Source: Nocardioides sp. BGMRC 2183
GTDB lineage: Bacteria > Actinomycetota > Actinomycetes > Propionibacteriales > Nocardioidaceae
Length of the DNA: 64,000 nucleotides
NCBI GenBank assembly: GCA_008123405.1
Contig: VSSA01000017.1
Location: 29,222-93,221, forward strand
Direction of reading: 5' to 3'
Positions 1-9,350 of the stretch are shown here, piece after piece (position 1 is the stretch's first letter; every line of letters begins with the position of its first letter). Under the pieces are notes generated by a model. It searched no databases, was not told the origin of the DNA, and saw only the letters and a program-made list of their open reading frames with translations. The position numbers and the translations under genes were made by a program.

Positions 1-532
1 GCTCGTCCAGCCATCGCTGCAGCGAATCGGCACCGAGGTTCTTGCCGACGACGAGGACCGCGCGGCCATCGGGTGCCATCCGCGGCAGCCAGGTGAGCAA
101 CAGCTCGTGCAGGGCTTGTTTGCCGATGCGGATCGGCGGGTTGGACCAGATCTCGTCGAAGACCGCATCGTCGGGCACCTGGTCGGGCTCCAGCGCTCGG
201 TAGCGGTCGGCGACGCCGAGACGTTCGGCGTTCTCGCCGGCCAGGAGCAGTGCTCGCCGGTTGACGTCGACAGCGGTGACGTCGGTCGTCGGGTCGACCG
301 CGGCGCAGGCCAGCCCGATCACGCCGTACCCGCAGCCGAGGTCGAGGATCCGCGGGCCCGCCGGTGGCTCGGTCTCCCGGAAGAGCACCGCGGTGCCGAC
401 GTCGAGACGCCCCTGCGCGAAGACCCCCGAGCCGCTCACCAGTTCGAGATCGAGGCCCCACACGGTCGTCGCGACCGGCGTCCGCTGGAACGGCGCGCTG
501 GGATCCGCGGAGAAGTAGTGGTCCTCGTTCAC
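1..532 (-). CDS. RsmC-like class I SAM-dependent methyltransferase (3' end outside window)
   Basis: The 177 visible residues start at a GTG and run off the left edge. The product looks like a methyltransferase-small-domain protein of the RsmC (16S rRNA guanine-N2) type. The N-terminus has HYFSADP. Motif I is [12 protein letters not shown] at about residue 63, where SAM binds. The catalytic motif is NPPIRIGK at about residue 131, characteristic of N2-guanine methyltransferases. The GTG start overlaps the truA stop by four bases (GTGA), so it is probably translationally coupled to truA, which fits a joint rRNA/tRNA modification operon. The family is clear, but the exact target base is inference. 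Confidence 0.82.
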   Translation of the reverse strand, partial: MNEDHYFSADPSAPFQRTPVATTVWGLDLELVSGSGVFAQGRLDVGTAVLFRETEPPAGPRILDLGCGYGVIGLACAAVDPTTDVTAVDVNRRALLLAGENAERLGVADRYRALEPDQVPDDAVFDEIWSNPPIRIGKQALHELLLTWLPRMAPDGRAVLVVGKNLGADSLQRWLDE

Positions 533-1395
533 CGCGCATCCTCCCGGTGTTCGTCGCTCGCAGCAAGCGGATCGGTACGACGTGCCGAGGTCTGCCCGAC
601 CCGCTCGGCGAACTGTGCGGCCGGCGGGTAGTCGACCTCCTCCAAGGTCAGGCCGTGCGCGGCGACCACCACGACACCGGGGTCGCGGCGCCGCCCGGCG
701 AGGATCTCCCCCGCCCAGGCCGGCTCCTTGCGTCCCTCGCCGACCGCGATCGAGCAGCCCACCAGCGCCCGCACCATCGAGTGGCAGAACGCATCGGCCC
801 GGACATGACCGAGCACGGTGCCGTCCGGCTGCCTGCTCCAGGCGAACTCCTGGAGGGTGCGGACGGTCGTCGCGCCCTCCCGCTGCTTGCAGAAGGCGGC
901 GAAGTCGTGCAGGCCGAGCAGGTGACCGGCCGCCGCGTCCATCGCCTCGACATCGAGCCGGCGGGGCCAGGTCAGCACGTGGCGTCGACGCAGCGGATCC
1001 ACCTGCTCCGGATCGTCCGTGATCCGGTAGGCGTAGCGTCGCCACAGAGCGGCGAAGCGGGCGTCGAAGCCGTCCGGAGCGACAGCGATCCGGCGCAGCC
1101 GCAGGTCCGGGTCGAGCACTCCGTTGACCCGGCGCAGCAGCAGGTCCGGCCGCTCCGCGACCCGCTGGCGCAGTCCGTCGGGCGCGTCCGGCAGATCGCA
1201 ATGGGCGACCTGTCCGCGTGCGTGCACGCCGGAGTCGGTCCGCCCCGCACACGTCACCTGCAGCGTGCCCGGCTCCAGGCGCAGCACCGTGTGCAGTGCC
1301 GCGGTCAGCTCGCCCTGCACGGTGCGCAGACCGGGCTGGGAGGCCCAGCCCTTGAAGTCGGTGCCGTCGTAGGCGAGGTCGATCCGGATCCGCAC
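529..1395 (-). CDS. truA: tRNA pseudouridine synthase A
   Basis: TruA isomerises uridines 38-40 in the tRNA anticodon stem to pseudouridine. The 288-residue protein has the family hallmark [14 protein letters not shown], in which the Asp of GRTDSGVHA is the catalytic nucleophile, and the N-terminal [15 protein letters not shown]. The GTG start at 1395 is the first possible start and gives the canonical N-terminus. The gene is divergent from a pseudouridine catabolism pair, with about 30 bases between the starts. It lies upstream of, and overlaps, an RsmC-like methyltransferase gene. Its length is normal and no key residue is missing. Confidence 0.96.
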   Translation of the reverse strand: MRIRIDLAYDGTDFKGWASQPGLRTVQGELTAALHTVLRLEPGTLQVTCAGRTDSGVHARGQVAHCDLPDAPDGLRQRVAERPDLLLRRVNGVLDPDLRLRRIAVAPDGFDARFAALWRRYAYRITDDPEQVDPLRRRHVLTWPRRLDVEAMDAAAGHLLGLHDFAAFCKQREGATTVRTLQEFAWSRQPDGTVLGHVRADAFCHSMVRALVGCSIAVGEGRKEPAWAGEILAGRRRDPGVVVVAAHGLTLEEVDYPPAAQFAERVGQTSARRTDPLAASDEHREDAR

Positions 1396-1425
1396 CCGCC
1401 GAGCCTACGGGCCTACGGTGTGGGG

Positions 1426-2349
1426 GTGGGCAGTGGCAGTGTGGCGCGTGATGGCGCGAGTGTGCTCGTGGTCGGCGGAGCCAACGTCGATGTCAAGGCC
1501 CAGTCGGCGGCGCCGCTCGTGGCCGCCACCAGCAACCCCGGCCACACCCATCTGAGCGCTGGTGGGGTGGGCCGCAACATCGCCGAGAACCTGGCTCGCC
1601 TGGGCCGCAGCACCCGGCTGGTCTCCGTCGTCGGCACCGACAGCCTCGGCGACGATCTGCTCGAGCGCACCGCCGCCGGCGGCGTCGACGTCCACGCGGT
1701 ACGACGCACGCCCGACCACCCGACCGGCACCTACACCGCCGTCCTCGACGATGCCGGCGAGCTCGCCGTCGCCGTCGCCGCGATGGACGCCATCGACACG
1801 CTCTCCCCCGCCGACGTGGCCGAGGAGCTGATCGGCGACGCTGCCCTCGTGGTCGTCGACGGGAACGTGTCGGCGGCCGTGGTGGCACACGTCGTGGAGG
1901 TCGCGAGGCGCCATGGTGTGCCCGTCGCGCTGGACCCGGTCAGCGTGGCGAAGGCGGCGCGGTTGGCGTCGTACCTGGGTGGGTTGGCGCTGGTCACCCC
2001 CAACACCGACGAGCTGGCTGCGCTTGCGGGGACCACCGATCGGGCGCAGGCACTCGACGTGCTGCACGAGCGCGGCGTCGCCACCGTGTGGCTGCGCTCG
2101 GGGCGCGACGGCTCCCGGCTGAGTACGACGACCGGCAGCACCGTGCTCGCCGCGATCCCCGCCGCGCGGGTGGTCGACGTGACCGGCGCCGGCGATGCCA
2201 TGCTCGCCGCCTACTGCCACGCCGTGCTCGACGGCGCCGACCCCGCCGATGCCGCCCGCTACGGCCACGCGGCTGCCGCCCTCACCGTCGCCAGCACGGC
2301 GACGGTGCACCCCGACCTGTCCGACGACCTGGTGAGGAGCCTGTTGTGA
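1426..2349 (+). CDS. psuK: PfkB-family sugar kinase, probable pseudouridine kinase
   Basis: This is a ribokinase/PfkB-fold kinase of about 307 residues. The N-terminal VLVVGGANVDVKA precedes the PfkB box 1 region SAGGVGRNIAENLARLG. The C-terminal box is VVDVTGAGDAMLAAY, whose Asp is the catalytic base and whose GAGD forms the anion hole. It overlaps the next gene, psuG, by GTGA, so the substrate is most likely pseudouridine, phosphorylated at the 5' position before PsuG cleaves the C-glycosidic bond. The start is uncertain: in-frame GTGs lie at 1420, 1426 and 1441. The open frame further upstream is antisense to truA. PfkB fold is certain; substrate assignment comes from the neighbour. Confidence 0.88.
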   Translation: MGSGSVARDGASVLVVGGANVDVKAQSAAPLVAATSNPGHTHLSAGGVGRNIAENLARLGRSTRLVSVVGTDSLGDDLLERTAAGGVDVHAVRRTPDHPTGTYTAVLDDAGELAVAVAAMDAIDTLSPADVAEELIGDAALVVVDGNVSAAVVAHVVEVARRHGVPVALDPVSVAKAARLASYLGGLALVTPNTDELAALAGTTDRAQALDVLHERGVATVWLRSGRDGSRLSTTTGSTVLAAIPAARVVDVTGAGDAMLAAYCHAVLDGADPADAARYGHAAAALTVASTATVHPDLSDDLVRSLL

Positions 2350-3260
2350 GCCACCCGATGCTGCAGATGACCGAGGAGGTCGCCACCGCGCTGACCGAGG
2401 GCGCGCCCGTGGTCGCCCTGGAGTCGACGATCATCAGTCACGGCATGCCTTACCCGCGCAACGTGGCGATGGCGCGCGAGGTGGAGGAGATCGTTCGTGC
2501 CGAGGGCGCGGTGCCCGCGACCATCGCGGTGCTCGACGGGCAGCCGCGGATCGGACTGGACGACGACGACTTGGAGCTGCTGGGCTCGCACCCGGACGTG
2601 CTCAAGGTCAGCATCCGCGACCTGCCCTACGTGGTGAGTCGCGAACTGCACGGTGCCACCACGGTGGCCGCGACGATGCGTCTGGCCGCCCTGGCCGGCA
2701 TCCGGGTGTTCGTCACCGGTGGCCTCGGCGGGGTGCACCGAGGGGCGAGTGCGACCTTCGACGAGTCCGCCGATCTGATCGAGCTCGCGGCCAGCGATGT
2801 GGCCGTGGTCAGCGCGGGGGTGAAGTCGATCCTCGACATCGGCCTCACCCTGGAGCGGCTGGAGACCCTCGGGGTGCCGGTCGTGGTGCACGGCAGTGAC
2901 GAGTACCCGTCGTTCTACTCGCGCTCCTCGGGTCACCCGGCGCCGATGCGGGTCGACTCCCCGGCGCAGGTGGCGGCGATGATGCGGGCCAAGTGGGAGC
3001 TCGGGCTGGCCGGCGGCATGGTGGTCGCCGACCCGATCCCGGAGGCGGACGAGATTCCGGCCGCCGAGATCGCCGAGGTGATCGACCGGGCCCTGGCCGA
3101 GGCCAACGAGCGTGGCGTGCGCGGCAAGGAGATCACCCCGTTCCTGCTCGGCCGGATCGTGGAGCTGACCGACGGCGCCTCCCTGACGGCCAACATCGCC
3201 CTGGTCCGCAACAACGCCCGCACCGGTGCGGCGATCGCCCGGGCCTACGCCGGGCTCTGA
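2346..3260 (+). CDS. psuG: pseudouridine-5'-phosphate glycosidase
   Basis: PsuG reversibly cleaves pseudouridine 5'-phosphate to uracil and ribose 5-phosphate, the second step of pseudouridine salvage. The 304-residue protein has the family signature VVALESTIISHGMPYPRN at the N-terminus, where Glu is a catalytic and metal-associated residue. Further signatures are GATTVAATM, FVTGGLGGVHRGA and SAGVKSILDIGLTLE. The GTG at 2346 gives a four-base overlap with psuK; an ATG at 2358 is the alternative. The downstream xseA start is 41 bases away and is functionally unrelated. Confidence 0.95.
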   Translation: MSHPMLQMTEEVATALTEGAPVVALESTIISHGMPYPRNVAMAREVEEIVRAEGAVPATIAVLDGQPRIGLDDDDLELLGSHPDVLKVSIRDLPYVVSRELHGATTVAATMRLAALAGIRVFVTGGLGGVHRGASATFDESADLIELAASDVAVVSAGVKSILDIGLTLERLETLGVPVVVHGSDEYPSFYSRSSGHPAPMRVDSPAQVAAMMRAKWELGLAGGMVVADPIPEADEIPAAEIAEVIDRALAEANERGVRGKEITPFLLGRIVELTDGASLTANIALVRNNARTGAAIARAYAGL

Positions 3261-3301
3261 CCGGCACGGAAGAGATCGCGGCCACGACATAGGGTCGCCC
3301 C

Positions 3302-4534
3302 GTGGCCCTGGAGACCTCACCGGAGAAGCCGGCACCGGTCCGGCAGATCGCGAACGCGATCGCCGGGTGGGTGGACCGGCTCGGTGTCGTGTGGGTCGAG
3401 GGCCAGGTCGCCCAGCTCAACCGCCGGCCGGGAATGGGGACCGTCTTCCTCACCCTGCGTGACGCGGTCGCCGACGTGTCGGTGACCGTGACCTGCTCAC
3501 GGGTGCTCTTCGACAGCCTGGAGACCCCGGTCACCGAGGGCGCCAGCATCCTGATCCAGGCCAAGCCGTCCTACTACGCCAACCGCGGCACCCTCTCCCT
3601 CCAGGCACGCGACCTGCGCCTGGTCGGGCTCGGCGAGCTGCTCGCCCGCCTGGAGCAGCGCCGCCAACTGCTCGCCGCGGAGGGGCTCTTTGCCCGGGAG
3701 CGCAAGCGCCCACTGCCGTTCCTGCCCGGCGGCGCCGTCGGCCTCGTCACTGCCCCCGGCTCCGCCGCCGAGCGGGATGTGCTGGAGAACGCCACTCGCC
3801 GCTGGCCCGGTGTCCGCTTCACCACCGCCTACGCCGCGATGCAGGGCACCCGTTCGGCCGCCGAGGTGATCGACGCAGTACGTCGCCTCGACGCCGATCC
3901 TGCTGTCGAGGTGATCGTGGTGGCCCGCGGAGGCGGCTCGGTCGAGGACCTGCTGCCCTTCTCCGACGAGGGCCTGATCCGAGTGGTCGCAGCCGTCCGG
4001 ACGCCGGTCGTCTCCGCGATCGGTCACGAGCCCGACACGCCCCTGTTGGACCTGGTGGCTGACGTCCGGGCGTCCACACCGACGGATGCGGCCAAGCTGA
4101 TCGTGCCGGACATGGCGACCGAGGCGGTCGGTCTCACCCAGGCACGCGAGCGTCTCCGCCGCACGATGGACGGGTGGTTGGGGCGCGAACAGGCCCTGAT
4201 CGACTCCCTCCGGGCCCGTCCGGCGATGGCCGACCCCCACGTGCTGCTCGACGACCGCACCGAGGAGTTGGTCGGCTTCCGGGAGCGGATCCGGCGCAGC
4301 CTCAGTCACCGATTGGATCGGGCCGCCGACGACATCGGCCACCACCGCGCCCGGGCCCGGGCGCTCTCGCCGCTCGCCACGTTGCAACGCGGCTATGCGG
4401 TGCTCCAGGACGCGGACGGCCATGTCGTCACCAGCACCGCGGAGGTGGCCGAGGGCGCCGCGATGAGCGTCCGGGTCGCCGACGGGCGCATCCACGTCAC
4501 CACCACTGCGATCGAGGAGACCGATGAGCACTGA
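3302..4534 (+). CDS. xseA: exodeoxyribonuclease VII large subunit
   Basis: This is the catalytic subunit of exonuclease VII, which degrades single-stranded DNA from both ends and acts in repair. The 410-residue protein has an N-terminal OB-fold ([23 protein letters not shown]) for ssDNA binding. A catalytic core follows with [34 protein letters not shown] and [17 protein letters not shown]. The C-terminal region is coiled-coil-rich and ends in [13 protein letters not shown]. The GTG start at 3302 gives the usual N-terminus. It overlaps xseB by 11 bases, the usual arrangement for co-translation. Confidence 0.96.
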   Translation: MALETSPEKPAPVRQIANAIAGWVDRLGVVWVEGQVAQLNRRPGMGTVFLTLRDAVADVSVTVTCSRVLFDSLETPVTEGASILIQAKPSYYANRGTLSLQARDLRLVGLGELLARLEQRRQLLAAEGLFARERKRPLPFLPGGAVGLVTAPGSAAERDVLENATRRWPGVRFTTAYAAMQGTRSAAEVIDAVRRLDADPAVEVIVVARGGGSVEDLLPFSDEGLIRVVAAVRTPVVSAIGHEPDTPLLDLVADVRASTPTDAAKLIVPDMATEAVGLTQARERLRRTMDGWLGREQALIDSLRARPAMADPHVLLDDRTEELVGFRERIRRSLSHRLDRAADDIGHHRARARALSPLATLQRGYAVLQDADGHVVTSTAEVAEGAAMSVRVADGRIHVTTTAIEETDEH

Positions 4535-4769
4535 CCCGACCGAACCCGGGGCCACCGACGACGAGTCCCCTCCGTCGTACGAACAGGCGCGTGCCGAGCT
4601 GGTGGAGGTGGTGCAGCAGCTCGAGACCGGCGGCACCACGCTCGAGGAGTCGCTGGCGTTGTGGGAGCGCGGCGAGGCGTTGGCGACCCTCTGTCAGCAG
4701 TGGCTCGACGGCGCGCGCGAGCGACTCGACGCCGTGATCGAGGCCGACCGGGAGACCGACGACGGCTGA
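4524..4769 (+). CDS. xseB: exodeoxyribonuclease VII small subunit
   Basis: This is the 81-residue regulatory subunit, which binds along the XseA helical region. The family core is visible: [18 protein letters not shown], then [19 protein letters not shown] and [15 protein letters not shown]. The N-terminal 15 residues are acidic and variable. The ATG lies inside the end of xseA. Length and context are typical. Confidence 0.95.
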   Translation: MSTDPTEPGATDDESPPSYEQARAELVEVVQQLETGGTTLEESLALWERGEALATLCQQWLDGARERLDAVIEADRETDDG

Positions 4770-4827
4770 GCCTCAGGGCTGAGCCCGGCGTTTCCTGGTA
4801 TCGCTCGACGCCCCAGGGGTCCACAAT

Positions 4828-6399
4828 GTGGGCATGGCCACGCAGACGACGAGCCCCACCGAGAAGTCCCGCGGCGCGTTCTCCTCGCGGAAGGTGTTCA
4901 TCTTCGCCGCGATCGGATCGGCCGTCGGCTTGGGCAACATCTGGCGTTTCCCCTACGTCGCCTACGAGAACGGCGGCGGGGCGTTCATGATCCCCTACCT
5001 GGTGGCCCTGCTCACCGCGGGCATCCCGTTCCTCTTCCTGGACTACGCGCTCGGTCACCGTTTCCGCGGCTCGGCGCCGCTCTCGTTCGCCCGGCTGCGT
5101 CGCGGCGCGGAGGGGCTGGGCTGGTGGCAGGTGGGGATCTGCTTCCTGATCGCGGTCTACTACGCGGCGGTGATCGCGTGGGCGCTGCGCTACACGTTCT
5201 TCTCCATCGACAAGGCCTGGGGCTCCGACCCGAATGGCTACTTCTTCGGGGACTTCCTCCAGGCTGGCGACCCCGGAGTGACCGTCGATGTCGTGCCCGG
5301 CGTACTGATCCCGCTGATCCTGGTCTGGCTGGTGCTCATCGTGGTGCTCGTCCTCGGCGTGCAGAAGGGGATCGGCGCCACCGCGGCGATCTTCATCCCG
5401 ATCCTGATCCTGGCCTTCGGAGCGCTGGTGGTCCGCTCGCTCTTCCTGCCGGGTGCCGCCGAGGGCCTCAACGCGCTCTTCACGCCGAACTGGGGGGCGC
5501 TGAACGAGCCGGGCGTGTGGGTCGCCGCCTTCGGCCAGATCTTCTTCTCGCTCTCCATCGGCTTCGGCATCATGATCACCTACGCCTCCTACGTCGACCG
5601 CGACACCGACATGGTCGGCTCGGGGCTCGTGGTGGGTTTTGCCAACTCCGGCTTCGAGTTGCTCGCCGGCATCGGCGTCTTCGCGGCACTCGGCTTCATG
5701 GCACAGGCCAGCGGCGTCGCCGTCGGTGACGTGGCGGAGTCGGGCATCGGCCTGGCGTTCGTCGCCTTCCCCGCGATCATCAGCGAGGCACCAGCGGGCG
5801 CGCTGATCGGGGTGCTCTTCTTCGGCTCCTTGGTGATCGCCGGGCTGACGTCACTGATCTCGGTGATCGAGGTCGTGGTCTCCGCGGTCCGGGACAAGTT
5901 CGAGCTCACCCGCGTCACTGCCACGCTGGTCGTCTCGATCCCGGCGACGGTGATCAGTCTCGTGCTCTTCGCCACCACCAGCGGGGTCTATGTGCTCGAC
6001 ATCGTCGATCACTTCATCAACCAGTTCGGCATCCTGCTGGTCGCAGTGGTCTCGATGTTCGTGGTGGCGTGGGTGCTGCGCGCGACGCCGCTGCTCGCGG
6101 ACCATCTCAACCTGACCGCGTCGGTCCCGATCGGCCTCTGGTGGCGGGCGCTGGTCATGGTGATCACGCCGCTGGCTCTGGCCGTGGTCCTGGTCGACGC
6201 CTTCCGCACCGATGTGCAGGACGCCTACGAGGGCTATCCGGGGTGGATGCTCGGTGTGTTCGGCTGGGGTGGCGCGGCCGCGGTGATCGTCTTCGGCTTC
6301 CTGGCCGCGATGATCCCGTGGGCCCGGTCGAACGCGCTCGAGGATCCGGGCTATCCGCTGCCTAGTGGACGGCACGTCCAGAAGGGAGAGCAGGCATGA
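4828..6399 (+). CDS. metP: sodium-dependent methionine/alanine importer, NSS family
   Basis: This is a neurotransmitter:sodium symporter (SNF) family permease of about 520 residues with roughly twelve hydrophobic segments. The TM1 signature is FIFAAIGSAVGLGNIWRFPY followed by ENGGGAF, which contributes to the Na+ and substrate sites. A tiny membrane protein of the MetS family follows with an ATGA overlap, so this is the MetP half of a MetPS Met/Ala uptake system, as known in Corynebacterium. The GTG at 4828 has a CAGGGG box about 8 bases upstream; an ATG at 4834 is the alternative. Substrate is inferred from the metPS pairing. Confidence 0.9.
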   Translation: MGMATQTTSPTEKSRGAFSSRKVFIFAAIGSAVGLGNIWRFPYVAYENGGGAFMIPYLVALLTAGIPFLFLDYALGHRFRGSAPLSFARLRRGAEGLGWWQVGICFLIAVYYAAVIAWALRYTFFSIDKAWGSDPNGYFFGDFLQAGDPGVTVDVVPGVLIPLILVWLVLIVVLVLGVQKGIGATAAIFIPILILAFGALVVRSLFLPGAAEGLNALFTPNWGALNEPGVWVAAFGQIFFSLSIGFGIMITYASYVDRDTDMVGSGLVVGFANSGFELLAGIGVFAALGFMAQASGVAVGDVAESGIGLAFVAFPAIISEAPAGALIGVLFFGSLVIAGLTSLISVIEVVVSAVRDKFELTRVTATLVVSIPATVISLVLFATTSGVYVLDIVDHFINQFGILLVAVVSMFVVAWVLRATPLLADHLNLTASVPIGLWWRALVMVITPLALAVVLVDAFRTDVQDAYEGYPGWMLGVFGWGGAAAVIVFGFLAAMIPWARSNALEDPGYPLPSGRHVQKGEQA

Positions 6400-6533
6400 G
6401 TGGCGCAGCGATCGCGATGATGCTGGTGGCGATGCTGGTGATCTGGGGCGGTCTGGTCGCCGCGATCATCAACCTCAACCGCGGATCCGCCGGCGAGGTC
6501 ACCCACGACGCCGGGAAGCACCGCGACCTCTGA
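6396..6533 (+). CDS. metS: methionine/alanine importer small subunit
   Basis: This 45-residue single-pass membrane protein consists of MSGAAIAMMLVAMLVIW, then GGLVAAIINLNRG, then a short hydrophilic tail. This is the expected size and plan of the MetS small subunit that NSS-type MetP needs for transport. The ATG overlaps the metP stop by four bases (ATGA) and a GAAGGGAGAG Shine-Dalgarno lies just upstream. The gene ends 18 bases from the convergent DUF4245 gene, with no obvious terminator between them. Confidence 0.88.
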   Translation: MSGAAIAMMLVAMLVIWGGLVAAIINLNRGSAGEVTHDAGKHRDL

Positions 6534-6551
6534 GGACGTGGTGGGGAACCG

Positions 6552-7163
6552 TCAGCCCTTCACGGGTGCTCGAGTGAGCAGGTCGATGATCTGCTGCAGG
6601 TCCTCGGGCGGTGCCGAGCCGTAGACCAGGACAGTCACCTTGCCGAGGTCGGCGACGTAGCCGGTGTCGCCACCCTCGTCCTCGTATCCGGCCCACTGGA
6701 CCGCGACCGGGTCGCTGACCGTGTCGGGGACCAGGTAGTCGTCGGTCTCGGTGGCCTCCGCGTCCACCCACTCGGTCACCAACCCGGTGACCGAGTCCTC
6801 TTCCTGCTGGATGCCGACGAACTTGTCGCCTTCGGTGAGCATCCGCAGCCCGAAGGTGGTGGTGTCGGCCGGGTCGAGGTCGACGCCGGTGGCGGTCCAG
6901 CCCTCGGGCAGCTCGCTCGGATAGACCGCCTTCACCCCGGCGTCCTGGGCCGCGGCGACCGAGGTCAGGTAGTCGATGCTCTCCGGCTCGTAGACCGGCT
7001 TCTCCCGGAAGAGTCCCGTGAAGCCGTAGAGCGCACCCAGAGCGAGCACGATGACGACCATCGAGACCACCAGGCCACCGAAGGAACGCTGGTAGCGCCC
7101 AGGCTTCCCCTGGGTGCTGGGCTGCTCGGCGCTGGGTTGATCGGCGCTGGTCTCGGTGCTCAT
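6552..7163 (-). CDS. DUF4245 membrane-anchored protein
   Basis: This 203-residue protein has a polar, Ser/Gln-rich cytoplasmic N-terminus and one transmembrane helix at about residues 28-50 (GGLVVSMVVIVLALGALYGF). A roughly 150-residue extracytoplasmic domain follows, with VYPSELPEGWTATGV and the ending LLTRAPVKG. This matches the actinobacterial DUF4245 family, whose function is not known. The ATG at 7163 was chosen because the upstream frame is low-complexity Arg/Pro-rich sequence. It is convergent with metS and transcribed in the same direction as the HNH gene. Confidence 0.8.
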   Translation of the reverse strand: MSTETSADQPSAEQPSTQGKPGRYQRSFGGLVVSMVVIVLALGALYGFTGLFREKPVYEPESIDYLTSVAAAQDAGVKAVYPSELPEGWTATGVDLDPADTTTFGLRMLTEGDKFVGIQQEEDSVTGLVTEWVDAEATETDDYLVPDTVSDPVAVQWAGYEDEGGDTGYVADLGKVTVLVYGSAPPEDLQQIIDLLTRAPVKG

Positions 7164-7222
7164 CGTGCTCCATTCTCGCCGACCGCGGTGCGGGCGCCGA
7201 ATCCGCCGAGGCGGGGGGCAAC

Positions 7223-8521
7223 TCAGGTTCGTCGGTGGTAGCGGTGGTCGCCGCTGGGGAGGCGGCTGACTTCGTAGGCGGGGTCGTGTTCGAGGTGGTG
7301 GTGGAAGGAGCAGAGCAGGACACCGTCGGCGAGGTCGGTCTTCCCGCCTTGCGACCACGGGTCCAGATGGTGTGCTTCACACCAACGGGCCGGAATGGTG
7401 CACCCCTCGGCCCGACAGCACTTGTCGCGCAGGCGGAGTGCTTTGCGCTGCGCGGGTGAGAACATCCGCTGGGCGCGCCCCAGGTCCAGGACCTCGGACT
7501 TCCCGCCGAGCACCACGGGCAAGATGCGGGCGGTGCACGCCAGGCGCCGGGCCTGCGCAGCACTGATCCGCTGCTCCCCCTCCTGGAGGGGGTCGAGGAG
7601 CCCAGCGGCACCAAGGTCCCGGGTGAGCTGCGCGTGGTCGATGTTCACGACCACCGTGGTCGCATCCCCACCATGGGCGGGGAGCTTGTTGGGGTCGAGG
7701 TGCTCCAACAGGGCGCAGAACGCGAGGCCGCGGGCGTGGTGTTGCGGCAGCCGTTCGGTATCCGGGTTGCCGGCTTCCTCGTGCAGGGAGTGTTGGCGCG
7801 GTGAGGTGTAGGCATCCAGATACGTCGCCAACCGCGCGGCGATCGGGTCGGGGACCAGGGCGGTGATCCGGGTCAATCCGGGGGTGTCACCGTGGGGCCG
7901 CATCTTCAGCGAGGTCTTCGCACGGGCGGCGGCGTCCAGGGCGGCCAGCCGCTTCGCGTCTTCGGCCTCGGCGATCTCGGGAGCGATGACGTAGAGGATG
8001 CGGTCGGCCAGCAGCCGCAGGTGACGTGGGCCGAACCCACCCTCGGGGACCTCATCCTTGTCGCCGGTGCCGTAGCCGACCAGGTCCCGCTCAGCCCGTT
8101 CCCGGACATCGACACCGACCCTGGGAGGCAACGCATCCAGACCGGACACGATCACCCGCGCCTGCTCCAACGACAGTGCTCCACGCGCCATCGCTGCTGC
8201 CACCAGCGGCCACGCCCGGTCCACCGACCCAGCGACCTTGAGCTCCGAGCGCAGCCGGACGGGTTCGGTCCCGGTCTGCAGTGCGACCCACCCCGCGACA
8301 TCCCGCGCCCCATGCGCGGACGCAACATCAGCAGACGCGGCCATCGTCCGCATCCGCAACTCGGTCACCTGCGCCTCCAGGGCGACCAGCTCGACCAACA
8401 ACCGCTCCCGATCGGTCTGCGAGAGGAACCCCGGCTGCGCCTCAGCCACCCCCGCCAACCCGGCACGCGCGTCCAGGACCGCGGCAGTGATGCGGTCGGT
8501 GCGAGTACCGAGGATCGACAT
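7223..8521 (-). CDS. DUF222 / HNH endonuclease (13E12-repeat family)
   Basis: This 432-residue protein has an N-terminal helical DUF222 domain (about residues 20-320) and a C-terminal HNH nuclease module. The module contains LRLRDKCCRAEGCTIP, then CEAHHLDPWSQGGKTDL and LLCSFHHHLEHD, with paired cysteines for a structural zinc and the HH/N/H catalytic residues. It belongs to the multicopy actinobacterial 13E12 family, which is related to the REP13E12 proteins of mycobacteria. The substrate is unknown. A near-perfect LexA-type box lies about 53 bases upstream of the ATG, so expression is probably DNA-damage-inducible. The gene looks intact. Confidence 0.9.
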   Translation of the reverse strand: MSILGTRTDRITAAVLDARAGLAGVAEAQPGFLSQTDRERLLVELVALEAQVTELRMRTMAASADVASAHGARDVAGWVALQTGTEPVRLRSELKVAGSVDRAWPLVAAAMARGALSLEQARVIVSGLDALPPRVGVDVRERAERDLVGYGTGDKDEVPEGGFGPRHLRLLADRILYVIAPEIAEAEDAKRLAALDAAARAKTSLKMRPHGDTPGLTRITALVPDPIAARLATYLDAYTSPRQHSLHEEAGNPDTERLPQHHARGLAFCALLEHLDPNKLPAHGGDATTVVVNIDHAQLTRDLGAAGLLDPLQEGEQRISAAQARRLACTARILPVVLGGKSEVLDLGRAQRMFSPAQRKALRLRDKCCRAEGCTIPARWCEAHHLDPWSQGGKTDLADGVLLCSFHHHLEHDPAYEVSRLPSGDHRYHRRT

Positions 8522-8913
8522 GAGGACGGGGCCTTCCGAGATGCGTGTCGGTTGTCCTGATTCTACGCCGCTTCGAACTGATGTTCTACCCTCCGCGGAC
8601 CCCTGTGGAGGACCATCTCCGCAGGTCAGACTGTGAACGACAGGTGGGCCAGCCAGCGACTGACGGGACGACCGACCGGCAGCGATGGCGGCTTCGAGGC
8701 TCGCGCCGCTCGCGCCTCAACCCACCAGGCGGGCCGACTCCGCTCGCACCACAACCACCGACCTGCCCGGCGTTCCGCCCTACCTCCGGCAAACGGCGGA
8801 CGTGGACTCCTGGAGCATCATGTGGGGCGAGGCGTCGGGCCCCGACCCACTCCGATGCCGCACATGCTGGACTTTGGTAGCGAATCTGGCCGCAGATGCG
8901 TCACACTCGGAGC
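8522..8913. other. 392-bp divergent intergenic region (HNH / HTH-Mop)
   Basis: This stretch separates the divergent HNH gene and the HTH-Mop gene. It contains the LexA-type box at 8574-8587 and otherwise no convincing coding frame, RNA gene or repeat. Base composition is slightly less GC-skewed than the surrounding genes. Open frames here lack family resemblance and Shine-Dalgarno sites. Confidence 0.5.
8574..8587. promoter_or_regulatory. LexA (SOS) box upstream of the HNH endonuclease gene
   Basis: The sequence CGAACTGATGTTCT contains GAAC-N4-GTTC, the core of the actinobacterial LexA operator (CGAAC-N4-GTTCG). One outer half has T instead of the consensus G. It lies 53 bases upstream of the HNH gene start, in the position of a promoter. 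DUF222/13E12 genes are known LexA targets in mycobacteria, which supports the call. Confidence 0.7.
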
Positions 8914-9312
8914 GTGACGACGTACCGAGTTGCGGAATCAGCTGAGATCCTGGGCGTGAGCACCGACACGATCCGCCGATGGATCGAAGCCGGTCGGGTC
9001 CAGGCCGCCACGGAGGCAGGGCGCACAACCATCGACGGCGTGGATCTGGCCGCCCTGGCCGCCTCCCTCCAGGACGCCGCCGCCCGCGACCGCGCCGATG
9101 GTCCCTCGGTGAGTGCTCGCAACCGGATGGCCGGGATCGTCACCCGAGTCACCAAGGACACGGTGATGGCGCAGGTCGAGATGGCCTGTGGCCCCTACCG
9201 GATGGTGTCGCTGATGAGTGCTGAGGCGGCGACCGAGCTCGGTCTCGAGCCCGGCGTTCGCGCGATCGCCTCGGTCAAGTCCACCAGCGTCGTGGTCGAA
9301 CGACTGCGCTGA
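8914..9312 (+). CDS. HTH plus Mop (TOBE) molybdate-binding regulator
   Basis: This 132-residue protein has an N-terminal excisionase/MerR-like helix-turn-helix (YRVAESAEILGVSTDTIRRW, then IEAGRV) at about residues 4-30. A short linker leads to a Mop domain (SARNRMAGIVTRVTKDTVMA, then SAEAATELGLEPGVRAIASV and KSTSVVVER), which binds molybdate or tungstate oxyanions. It sits 38 bases upstream of modA in the same direction, so it is likely a molybdate-responsive regulator or storage protein for modABC. The GTG at 8914 gives the compact HTH N-terminus. It is not classical ModE, which has a larger winged helix and two Mop repeats. Confidence 0.85.
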   Translation: MTTYRVAESAEILGVSTDTIRRWIEAGRVQAATEAGRTTIDGVDLAALAASLQDAAARDRADGPSVSARNRMAGIVTRVTKDTVMAQVEMACGPYRMVSLMSAEAATELGLEPGVRAIASVKSTSVVVERLR

Positions 9313-9350
9313 CCACACCACCGACCGGCTCTCGACCGAAGGAACGCACG

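Noticed and set aside
364-1425. Upstream part of the psuK frame
   Set aside because: It is antisense to truA and the methyltransferase. PfkB homology begins only at about 1460.
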